A stretch of DNA of 8,152 nucleotides from Acidimicrobiaceae bacterium (lineage in GTDB: Bacteria; Actinomycetota; Acidimicrobiia; Acidimicrobiales; MedAcidi-G1). The notes beneath the pieces were generated by a model that made no database searches, was not told where the DNA came from, and saw only the letters and a program-made list of their open reading frames with translations. Location of the stretch: positions 1-8,152 of the forward strand of contig DPMC01000072.1 of NCBI GenBank assembly GCA_003541675.1, written 5' to 3'. The stretch's first letter is position 1; every line of letters starts with the position of its first letter. The position numbers and the translations under genes are program-made. Of the stretch, positions 1 through 8,152 are shown in pieces.

Positions 1-345
1 GCGGACCTCCTCGGCGGCGTCCACGCCCTGGGCAATGTCGACGGACTGGGCGTCGAGGGTGACCATCACACCGCAGGTGTGACCATCGAAACCAAAGTCC
101 TCACGGTCGTAGCCGATCTCGCAGATCGTGTTCCGGACGGTCCGTGGGATGTCGACATAGCCGCGGCAGGTGACCTCGCCGGCCACCACGACCAGGCCGG
201 TGGTGATCAGCGTTTCGCACGCCACACGGCTCTCAGGGTCCACGGTCAGCATCGCGTCGAGCACGGCATCGGAGATCTGATCGGCCATCTTGTCCGGATG
301 GCCCTCGCTCACCGATTCGGAGGTGAAGGTCCAGTTGTCACTCAC
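1..345 (-). CDS. metK: S-adenosylmethionine synthetase, N-terminal 115 residues (3' end cut by window)
   Basis: The enzyme makes S-adenosylmethionine from methionine and ATP in the cytoplasm. Visible here is the first of its three similar domains: the start-proximal motif [11 protein letters not shown] (residues 9-19), with the His16, Asp18 and Lys19 that line the ATP/methionine site, then the ETLITTG strand (44-50) and the GFDGHTCGV and [10 protein letters not shown] segments (85-109). The family usually has about 380-400 residues, so roughly 70% lies beyond position 1. The start is a GTG at 345-343, chosen because a GGAGG ribosome binding site sits six bases upstream and the protein begins at the usual distance from GHPDK. 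This GTG overlaps the coaBC stop codon (shared GTGA), which suggests translational coupling. One oddity is that the normally invariant QSPDI motif reads QSVDI (Val102). The identification is secure. Confidence 0.97.
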   Translation of the reverse strand, partial: MSDNWTFTSESVSEGHPDKMADQISDAVLDAMLTVDPESRVACETLITTGLVVVAGEVTCRGYVDIPRTVRNTICEIGYDREDFGFDGHTCGVMVTLDAQSVDIAQGVDAAEEVR

Positions 346-1628
346 GTGTCGCCTCCGTTCGATGCCCGGTCGGCCCCGTCATCGTTCATCTGTTCACAGT
401 TCGCCTGGTGGATGTCGCGGGCGGCATCGAGGACCACCCTCGCCACCTCCCGCTTGTCGCACAGGGGCACCTCGGTGATCCCGCCATCGATTCCGAGCAG
501 GACTACGGCGTTGGTCTCGTGTTCGAACCCCACCTGAGGAGCCGACACGTCGTTCGCCACGATGAGATCGACGCCCTTGGCCTGCAGTTTCTGCGCGGCA
601 TTCTGTCGCAGATCGTCGGTTTCCGCGGCGAACCCCACCAGGACCTGCGAACTGGCCCGGGTCCGACCCAGTTGGGCGAGGATGTCAACGGTGGGCTCGA
701 GACGGATCTCGGGCACGTTTCGGCCCTTCTTGATCTTGTGGTCGGCCACCTCGGTAGGGCGAAAGTCGGCCACCGCTGCGGCCATGAGCACCACATCGAC
801 GAGCGGAAAGCGTTCCAGGACGGCGGAAGCCATCTCGGCGGCCGTCTCCACGGCGACAACCTCGGTACCCGGGCAATCGGGTGCCGACGCCGACTGGGTG
901 GTGATGCACTGGACCTTCGCCCCGCGGACTGCCGCCTCGGCAGCCAGAGCGTGGCCCTGTTTGCCCGACGACCGGTTTCCGATGAAGCGGACCGGACAGA
1001 TGGGCTCCCGAGTACCGCCGGCGGTCACCAGGACGGTCAGGCCGGCGAGGTCCCCTGCCGGTTCGCTTCCATCCGTCGCCCCCAGCACCTCGAAGGCGGC
1101 GGCCACGATGTCAGCCGGTTCAGCCATACGGCCGGCACCTACGTCCCCGCCGGCCAGAAGGCCGTCCACCGGACCAACCATGGTCACCCCACGGTCGGCC
1201 AGCACGGCCACGTTCTCGGCCACCGAGGGCTGCTCCCACATCTCCGTATGCATGGCCGGCGCCACGACAACCGGCGCCCTGGTGGCCAACAGGGTGGCGG
1301 TGAGTAGATCATCGGACCGGCCGGTTCGGTAGTCCGACAACAGCCGGGCCGTGGCCGGGCAGACCAGCACCAGGTCGGCGCCCTGCCCTAGACGGGTGTG
1401 TGGGATGGGATGGCGTTCATCCCAGAGGCTGGTTTGTACGGGTTCGGAGCCCAGGGCATCGAAGGTGGCCCGTCCTACGAAGTGGAGTGCACCCTCGGTC
1501 ATGACGGGCGCCACGTGTGCGCCGGCGTCGACCAATCGGCGACAAACCTCAACGGCCTTGTAGGCAGCTATCCCACCGGTGACACCGAGGACGATGCGAC
1601 GGCCGGCGAGGGGTCCCATGAGGGTCAT
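342..1628 (-). CDS. coaBC: Bifunctional phosphopantothenoylcysteine decarboxylase / phosphopantothenate-cysteine ligase
   Basis: This 428-residue protein carries out two consecutive steps of coenzyme A synthesis. The C-terminal CoaB half joins 4'-phosphopantothenate to cysteine using CTP, and the N-terminal FMN-dependent CoaC half decarboxylates the product. CoaC spans about residues 8-185: FMN-binding [11 protein letters not shown] (15-25), catalytic His77 (PHTRL), CPATA (90-94), PAMHTEMW (124-131) and GGDVGAGRM (160-168). CoaB spans about 193-405: [10 protein letters not shown] (201-210), [12 protein letters not shown] (214-225), [10 protein letters not shown] (282-291) with KIKK (298-301), and GFAAETDD (332-339). 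Two CoaC residues known from E. coli are changed: the catalytic Cys158 is Gly160 here, and the Asn of PxMNxxMW is His. I recall both changes in mycobacterial CoaBC. The start is uncertain: ATG at 1628 is given, and ATG at 1619 (three codons shorter) has a slightly better spaced GGA. It lies 28 bases after rpoZ and its stop overlaps metK. Confidence 0.95.
   Translation of the reverse strand: MTLMGPLAGRRIVLGVTGGIAAYKAVEVCRRLVDAGAHVAPVMTEGALHFVGRATFDALGSEPVQTSLWDERHPIPHTRLGQGADLVLVCPATARLLSDYRTGRSDDLLTATLLATRAPVVVAPAMHTEMWEQPSVAENVAVLADRGVTMVGPVDGLLAGGDVGAGRMAEPADIVAAAFEVLGATDGSEPAGDLAGLTVLVTAGGTREPICPVRFIGNRSSGKQGHALAAEAAVRGAKVQCITTQSASAPDCPGTEVVAVETAAEMASAVLERFPLVDVVLMAAAVADFRPTEVADHKIKKGRNVPEIRLEPTVDILAQLGRTRASSQVLVGFAAETDDLRQNAAQKLQAKGVDLIVANDVSAPQVGFEHETNAVVLLGIDGGITEVPLCDKREVARVVLDAARDIHQANCEQMNDDGADRASNGGDT
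352..356 (-). promoter_or_regulatory. Shine-Dalgarno site of metK
   Basis: The minus strand reads GGAGG here, followed by six bases (CGACAC) and then the GTG start of metK. It lies inside the last codons of coaBC. A near-perfect match to the 16S rRNA tail at ideal spacing settles the metK start, and it allows independent loading of ribosomes as well as coupling to coaBC. Confidence 0.85.
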
Positions 1629-1656
1629 CCGTCCGCGAGGACGACCGGAGTTCGGA

Positions 1657-2019
1657 TCAGGCGCCCTCGGCGCCATCGGTGACCGTGACGTCACCCTCGG
1701 GAAGTTCATCGCCCTGATGCTCGGCCATCTCGGCGTCGATGGCATCCAGCAGGGCATCGACATCCTCAGGCTCATCGGGCGGCTCGATGGCCTCGATCTT
1801 GCCCACCGAAAGTTCCTCAAAGGAGATGGAGAGCGGCTTGCGGGACGTGGAGGTGATCTGCGGTGGGATGGCGGCGCCAAGGCCCTCGCCCAACTGGCCG
1901 AAGTACGCGTTGATCTGACGGGCGCGCTTGGCGCTCACCGTTACCAGACGGAACTTGGAGTCGGCGGCCTCTAGGAGACCTTCGATCGGCGGGTTGACCA
2001 TGCTGTCGTGACGCTGCAC
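1657..2019 (-). CDS. rpoZ: DNA-directed RNA polymerase omega subunit with acidic C-terminal tail
   Basis: Omega binds the beta' subunit and helps RNA polymerase assemble and stay stable. The core is clear: NPPIEGLLEA (9-18), SKFRLVTVSAKRARQIN (21-37), GQLGEGLG (41-48) and KPLSISFEEL (61-70), as in other actinobacterial RpoZ proteins. I chose the GTG at 2019-2017, giving 120 residues, because AGAGGA lies exactly seven bases upstream. The ATG at 2001 (M7 in this numbering) would begin the protein MVNPPIEG and has no recognisable ribosome binding site, so it is the weaker alternative. Residues 77-120 form a tail with 17 Asp/Glu and no Lys or Arg; it is probably disordered and is not part of the conserved omega fold. 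The gene sits between gmk and coaBC, the usual actinobacterial order, after the only long spacer in the window, so it may have its own promoter, though I could not point to one. Confidence 0.93.
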   Translation of the reverse strand: MQRHDSMVNPPIEGLLEAADSKFRLVTVSAKRARQINAYFGQLGEGLGAAIPPQITSTSRKPLSISFEELSVGKIEAIEPPDEPEDVDALLDAIDAEMAEHQGDELPEGDVTVTDGAEGA

Positions 2020-2026
2020 CGGGGAA

Positions 2027-2032
2027 TCCTCT
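2027..2032 (-). promoter_or_regulatory. Shine-Dalgarno site deciding the rpoZ start
   Basis: The minus strand reads AGAGGA, seven bases ahead of a GTG at 2019-2017 that is in frame with the conserved omega sequence. The more obvious ATG at 2001 has no such site upstream, so the GTG is the better start call. Confidence 0.65.
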
Positions 2033-2101
2033 ATCCGTTGTTCGTCTAAGTCGATGCCCGGTTCCGAGAATGAAACGGGCGGTAAATCGGTCCCTCTACA
2101 C

Positions 2102-2115
2102 GGGCCGATCGGCCC
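2102..2115. repeat. 14-base perfect palindrome upstream of rpoZ
   Basis: The sequence GGGCCGATCGGCCC equals its own reverse complement. It lies 83 bases before the chosen rpoZ start. As RNA it could fold with a 5-bp GC stem and a GATC loop; as DNA it could be an operator-like site. The role is unknown, and chance is possible in GC-rich DNA. Confidence 0.6.
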
Positions 2116-2149
2116 TCCACGGTACCACCGAGCCTGCATGAACCCTCGA

Positions 2150-2159
2150 GCGGGCCCGC
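2150..2159. repeat. 10-base perfect palindrome in gmk-rpoZ spacer
   Basis: GCGGGCCCGC is self-complementary. It lies 34 bases from the 14-base palindrome, in the same spacer. It is short and GC-only, so weak evidence on its own. Confidence 0.4.
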
Positions 2160-2173
2160 CAACGGAAACGGTC

Positions 2174-2188
2174 CGGGATCCGTTCCCG
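2174..2188 (-). repeat. Small hairpin 3' of gmk
   Basis: The minus strand has CGGGA, a five-base loop and TCCCG, starting 29 bases after the gmk stop codon. An alternative fold pairs GGAACGG with CCGTTTCC across one bulge. Neither is followed by a T-run, so this is at most a weak or processing-type structure, not a classical terminator. Confidence 0.35.
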
Positions 2189-2205
2189 AGCCCGACCAGG
2201 CCGTT

Positions 2206-2217
2206 CCGGAGTTCCGG
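2206..2217. repeat. CCGG-AGTT-CCGG inverted repeat directly after gmk
   Basis: Two CCGG arms flank four bases immediately after the gmk stop codon. The four-base arms are short, so this may be chance. It is recorded because it is one of several symmetric elements in the same spacer. Confidence 0.25.
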
Positions 2218-2760
2218 TCAGGAACTGGACCGGGCAGCGTCGATCAGATCACGGATCTCGACGATCGCTTCCTCCAGCACGTCGTTCACCACCCGTCGGT
2301 AGCCGAGAGCTTCGGCCTCGTCGCGCTCCCGGGCCGCCTCGACGACGCGCTGTTCCGCTCGATCCGGTGCATCGCCCCGGCCCAGCAGTCGACGACGCAA
2401 CTCGGCATCGTCTGGGGCATCCACGAAGAGAACGAGTGCCTCGGGCGTGTGCTCGAGCACCTGGCGGCCTCCCGCCACGTCGATCTCCAACAGGAGATCT
2501 TGGGTGGCGTTCGCATCGGGCACCGGGGTCCCGTAGGCGCATCCCAGGAACTCGTTCCATTCCAGGAAGCCGCCGGCCTCGAGTCGCCCGTCGAACTCTG
2601 GACGGGACACGAACACGTAGGCGTCCTCGGCGTCGTCGGACCGACGTTCACGGGTGGTCCAAGAACAACTCAGGGACAGTCGGGCATCACCGTCGACGAG
2701 TGCACGGGCAATGGTCCCCTTCCCGGCACCGCCGGGTCCCGAGAGGACGACGACCAGCAC
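2218..2760 (-). CDS. gmk: Guanylate kinase
   Basis: The enzyme phosphorylates GMP (and dGMP) to GDP with ATP in the cytoplasm, feeding GTP synthesis. The 180 residues show the P-loop GPGGAGKGT (8-16), TTR (35-37) of the GMP-binding region, Tyr48 and Glu67 (LEW), YGTP (76-79), LEIDVAGG (91-98) with Asp94, and the arginine-rich lid around 122-136 (RRR and RGDAPDR). The family is usually 185-210 residues, so this copy is compact. Two positions are unusual: the P-loop Ser of GPSG is Gly10, and the usual G-E-x-x-G loop before Tyr48 is replaced by acidic residues (SDDAED, 41-46) with one residue fewer. The start is GTG at 2760, the only start codon between the mihF stop, which lies upstream in the same frame, and the P-loop. 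The ribosome binding site is poor. It follows mihF by 39 bases and is probably co-transcribed with it. Confidence 0.93.
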   Translation of the reverse strand: MLVVVLSGPGGAGKGTIARALVDGDARLSLSCSWTTRERRSDDAEDAYVFVSRPEFDGRLEAGGFLEWNEFLGCAYGTPVPDANATQDLLLEIDVAGGRQVLEHTPEALVLFVDAPDDAELRRRLLGRGDAPDRAEQRVVEAARERDEAEALGYRRVVNDVLEEAIVEIRDLIDAARSSS

Positions 2761-2799
2761 GTCGACGTCGAGCGATCCGGAAGGCTTCGGTGAGCCGGC

Positions 2800-3114
2800 T
2801 CAGCCGAAGCGGGAAACCAGTTCGGCGCGCTGCTGGGTTCCGAGGCCTCGCAGTCGGCGGCTGTCGCTGATGCCTACCTCGTCCATGGTCCGCCGGGCCT
2901 TGACCTTGCCCAACTTGGGCAGGGACTCCAGCACGGCCAGCACCTTCATCTTGGCCAAGATGATGTCGTCATCGGCCTGCTCCAGTAGTTCGGGCAACGA
3001 GAGCGACCCCATCTTGAGTCGGTTCTTGATCTCGGCACGGACCCTTCGAGCCTCGGCTGCCTTGGCCAGAGCGGCACGCCGCTGTTCGTCAGTGAGTTGG
3101 GGGAGTCCTGCCAT
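2800..3114 (-). CDS. mihF: Actinobacterial integration host factor MihF/sIHF
   Basis: This small basic nucleoid protein of 104 residues matches the 105-107 residue actinobacterial IHF, which is unrelated to the E. coli HU/IHF dimer. It begins with LPQLTDEQRRAALAKAAEAR (4-23), a helical stretch, followed by a basic helix (EIKNRLKMG, 28-36). The body KMKVLAVLESLPKLGKVKA (55-73) is the helix-two-turn-helix region that contacts DNA through lysines, and SRRLRGLG (85-92) ends the conserved part, with a terminal RFG. Family members bind and bend DNA, with little sequence specificity in mycobacteria, and affect replication, nucleoid shape and integrase-driven recombination. The start is ATG at 3114, with AAGG eight bases upstream. 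It lies immediately upstream of gmk, as in Mycobacterium and Streptomyces. A long inverted repeat sits just before its ribosome binding site. Confidence 0.95.
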   Translation of the reverse strand: MAGLPQLTDEQRRAALAKAAEARRVRAEIKNRLKMGSLSLPELLEQADDDIILAKMKVLAVLESLPKLGKVKARRTMDEVGISDSRRLRGLGTQQRAELVSRFG

Positions 3115-3129
3115 GTCCCGGACCTTAGT

Positions 3130-3170
3130 GGCGTCAGATGCCCATGGCCGACTCTCGATGGCCAGACGCC
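3130..3170 (-). repeat. Interrupted inverted repeat between pyrF and mihF
   Basis: On the minus strand GGCGTC-TGGCC (3170-3160), a ten-base loop, GGCCA (3149-3145), nine unpaired bases and GACGCC (3135-3130) can form an 11-bp stem with one large bulge. It fills most of the 69-base pyrF-mihF spacer and ends three bases before the AAGG ribosome binding site of mihF (3126-3123). No T-run follows, so it is not a standard intrinsic terminator. It could stabilise the downstream mRNA end, mark a processing site or influence mihF translation, but none of these is shown by the sequence. Confidence 0.5.
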
Positions 3171-3183
3171 CAGGTTCGCCGTC

Positions 3184-3921
3184 TCAGGTCCCGCGACCAG
3201 CCAGGTGGGTTACCAGTTCGACCGCGGCCGCCACAGGGTCAGGTGCAGCGGTTACCGCTCGGCCGACTACTAGGAGGTCGGCCCCGGCGGCCATGGCGTC
3301 TCGGGGCGTCGCCACCCGGGCCTGGTCGTGGACATCGCCGCCGGGCATCCGAATACCGGGCACGACCCGAACCAGCTGATCAGCCCACGGATCGGTGACC
3401 GGCAGATCGGGAGCAGCGCAGACGATGCCCGCGCAACCGGTCGACGCCGCTAGATCGCAACGCTGCTCGAGTACCTCTCGACCGGCCGTCTGATCGCTGG
3501 TCAACACGGTTACACCCAGCACGCCTGGGGTCTCAGCTCCGACCCGGGACGCGCCGTCGGCCATGGATTCCACGGCCGACCGCAGCATCGCCTCGCCGCC
3601 AGCGGTGTGCACGGTGACCCAGCGGGCCCCCGACGAACCCAGCACCCGGGCTGCGCTGCCCACCGTGTTGGGAATGTCGTGGAGCTTCAGGTCGCAGAAA
3701 ACCTGAAATCCGTCCTCCACAAAGCTCGCCACGGCATCCGGCCCGGCGGCCGAGAAGAGTTCGAGGCCCACCTTGACGGTGCCGAACCACGGAACCAGTG
3801 CCGCTGCGGTCCGACGAGCGGCCACTAGGTCGTCGACGTCGAGCACCAGGCAGAGCGACTCACGGATGTACGGCGGAGCCGAATCCCTGAAACGGTTCGT
3901 CGTCGATTCCACATCAGCCAT
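3184..3921 (-). CDS. pyrF: Orotidine 5'-phosphate decarboxylase, short (E. coli-like) type
   Basis: This enzyme catalyses the last step of UMP synthesis, decarboxylating OMP to UMP, in the cytoplasm as a TIM-barrel dimer. The 245 residues carry Asp28 (LVLDVDD), Lys50 (VKVGLELF) and the catalytic signature DLKLHDIPNTV (77-87), giving the Lys50-Asp77-Lys79-Asp82 charge network. VPGIR (187-191) and VVGRAVTAAPDP (218-229), with phosphate-binding Arg221, follow. Length and signature are those of the short type. The longer type I recall from Mycobacterium and Streptomyces has a DAKRGDIGST-like signature. The first 20 residues are a poorly conserved extension. The start is ATG at 3921, supported by GGAG six bases upstream (3931-3928). 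It overlaps the end of pyrD by eight bases, so the two are almost surely co-translated in one operon with carB. Confidence 0.96.
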   Translation of the reverse strand: MADVESTTNRFRDSAPPYIRESLCLVLDVDDLVAARRTAAALVPWFGTVKVGLELFSAAGPDAVASFVEDGFQVFCDLKLHDIPNTVGSAARVLGSSGARWVTVHTAGGEAMLRSAVESMADGASRVGAETPGVLGVTVLTSDQTAGREVLEQRCDLAASTGCAGIVCAAPDLPVTDPWADQLVRVVPGIRMPGGDVHDQARVATPRDAMAAGADLLVVGRAVTAAPDPVAAAVELVTHLAGRGT

Positions 3922-4842
3922 GGGCTGCTCCGATCAGTTCATCGAGACGAGCCACCCCTTGGCGGTCGCACCATCGACCGAGGTCACGCAGAATCCGGGC
4001 TGGGGCCCGTGGGTCAGCGAAGGTCGCTGTCCCTACCTGGACCGCCGAGGCGCCGGCCAGCAGGAACTGGACGGCGTCGTCAGCCGACGCCACCCCACCT
4101 ACACCGATGATCGGGGCATTGCCCAACGCCTCTCTGGTGTCGAACACCGCACGCACGGCCACCGGTCGGATAGCCGGCCCCGACAGTCCCCCCCGTCCGG
4201 CACCGAGGAGCGGGCGCCGGGTCTCGGTGTCGATCACCATGCCCAGCACCGTGTTGGCCACCGTCACCGCCTCGGCACCCGCGGCCATCGCCGCGGCGGC
4301 CACGTCAGGAAGTTCGGGGGTGTTGGGGCTCAACTTCGCCCATCGGGGTCGACCGGCCGCGCCGGCCGCATCGACAACCTCGGTGGTAGCCGACCTCGAG
4401 TGGGCGAAGAGGGCACGCCGATCCTCGAGGTTGGGACACGAGGCATTGACCTCCACGGCCACCACCACGTCTGGAGCGTCGGCCAGAAGTTCGGCGGCAC
4501 GGGCGAACTCCTCGACGGTCCGCCCCCAGATGCTGGCCACGACTCGGGCACCGGTGGCGGCCAGGCCAGGGAGGTCGTTTTCCAGCCAGGACTCGACACC
4601 TGGCCCCTGCAGACCCACGCTGTTGACCATGCCTGATGGGGTGGCGTGCACCCGGGGCGGTGGATTGCCGGCCCATGGCTCGGCGTGCAGCGACTTCACT
4701 ACCACGGCACCCAACGCGGCCGGGTCCAGATGGTCGGCCAGTTCGTGGCCATGGCCGGCGGTTCCCGATGCTGTGAGCACCGGATTGGGAAGCACGACCG
4801 AACCGATGCGCGTCGTCAGGTCGACGGTAGCGGTCCGGCGAC

Positions 4843-4846
<4 letters not shown>
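3914..4846 (-). CDS. pyrD: Dihydroorotate dehydrogenase, class 1B catalytic subunit
   Basis: The enzyme oxidises dihydroorotate to orotate, the fourth step of UMP synthesis, with FMN. The 310 residues match the cytosolic class 1B (PyrDB) form: [11 protein letters not shown] (19-29), [18 protein letters not shown] (48-65) with FMN-contacting Lys51, NSVGLQGPG (75-83), VNASCPN (133-139) with catalytic base Cys137 (class 2 enzymes use Ser), KLSPN (171-175), [11 protein letters not shown] (196-206), GGLSGPAI (219-226), GVGGV (248-252) and ASAVQVGTA (266-274). There is no N-terminal membrane helix, as expected for class 1. Class 1B enzymes normally pair with PyrK, an FAD and 2Fe-2S subunit that passes electrons to NAD, encoded next door; none is present here. 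The start is GTG at 4846, sharing GTGA with the carB stop; a weak AAGGAAG lies ten bases upstream. The next gene, pyrF, overlaps by eight bases. Confidence 0.96.

Positions 4847-8152
<3,306 letters not shown>

Larger units (their letters stand above)
2020..2217. other. gmk-rpoZ intergenic spacer, 198 bases
   Basis: This is the longest non-coding stretch in the window. It holds several short palindromes, listed separately, and the rpoZ ribosome binding site at its rpoZ-proximal end. I see no T-run after any hairpin on the minus strand, so no classical intrinsic terminator for gmk. I also see no convincing -35/-10 pair; GGTACCGT near 2120-2126 resembles a -10 box but lacks a -35 at proper spacing. 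An open frame runs through the rpoZ-proximal part from 2139 in the rpoZ frame, but its residues do not resemble omega and it is most likely untranslated. Confidence 0.6.

Noticed and set aside
408..1307. Long plus-strand open frame of 299 residues opposite coaBC
   Set aside because: It lies wholly antisense to an intact, conserved coaBC, its protein resembles nothing I know, and long antisense frames are common in GC-rich DNA.
1629..1880. N-terminal extension of the coaBC reading frame back to 1880
   Set aside because: This part overlaps rpoZ in another frame and encodes a Ser/Pro/Arg-rich sequence unlike CoaC; the conserved protein begins near 1619-1628.
2020..2139. N-terminal extension of rpoZ to an ATG at 2139
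   Set aside because: The 40 extra residues do not look like omega, and a good ribosome binding site with a GTG lies at 2019.
2102..2140. Promoter for rpoZ using GGTACCGT as the -10 box
   Set aside because: No TTG-like -35 element is found 16-19 bases upstream; the -10-like string alone is not enough.
2174..2217. Intrinsic terminator after gmk
   Set aside because: The hairpins are short and no T-run follows on the minus strand.
3773..4636. Plus-strand open frame of 287 residues opposite pyrD and the start of pyrF
   Set aside because: It is antisense to two well-conserved genes, with low-complexity Arg/Gly/His/Pro-rich composition typical of a shadow frame.

Overview
This window looks like ordinary core chromosome of a GC-rich actinobacterium. 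All eight recognisable genes lie on the minus strand, so transcription runs from position 8152 towards 1, and together they cover nearly the whole window. In transcription order they are carB (5' end cut by the window edge), pyrD, pyrF, mihF, gmk, rpoZ, coaBC and metK (3' end cut). The single-domain integration host factor MihF is an actinobacterial protein. The run mihF-gmk-rpoZ-coaBC-metK downstream of pyrimidine genes is, from memory, the arrangement in Streptomyces and Mycobacterium. PyrF is of the short, E. coli-like type and PyrD is of class 1B, neither of which is what I recall for Streptomyces or Mycobacterium. A deeper actinobacterial branch such as Acidimicrobiia is therefore my best guess, but this is an inference.

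Region 8152-3184 is the pyrimidine block: carbamoyl-phosphate synthase large subunit, dihydroorotate dehydrogenase and OMP decarboxylase. The genes are packed tightly: carB and pyrD share a 4-base GTGA overlap, and pyrD and pyrF overlap by 8 bases. No pyrK lies between carB and pyrD, although this type of PyrD normally works with PyrK.

Region 3183-2218 holds a 69-base spacer with a long interrupted inverted repeat, then mihF (nucleoid protein) and gmk (guanylate kinase), 39 bases apart.

Region 2217-2020 is the only sizeable gap, 198 bases. It contains several short palindromes but no clear terminator or promoter.

Region 2019-1 holds rpoZ (RNA polymerase omega subunit, here with a very acidic tail), then coaBC (coenzyme A synthesis), which overlaps metK (S-adenosylmethionine synthetase) by another GTGA. 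The genes link nucleotide supply (CarB, PyrD, PyrF, Gmk), transcription and the nucleoid (MihF, RpoZ), and two central cofactors (CoA, SAM).

I see no mobile element, phage gene, CRISPR array, tRNA or rRNA, and no sign of an undescribed system. The points worth a second look are residue changes at normally conserved active-site positions, the missing pyrK, and the two structured spacers.
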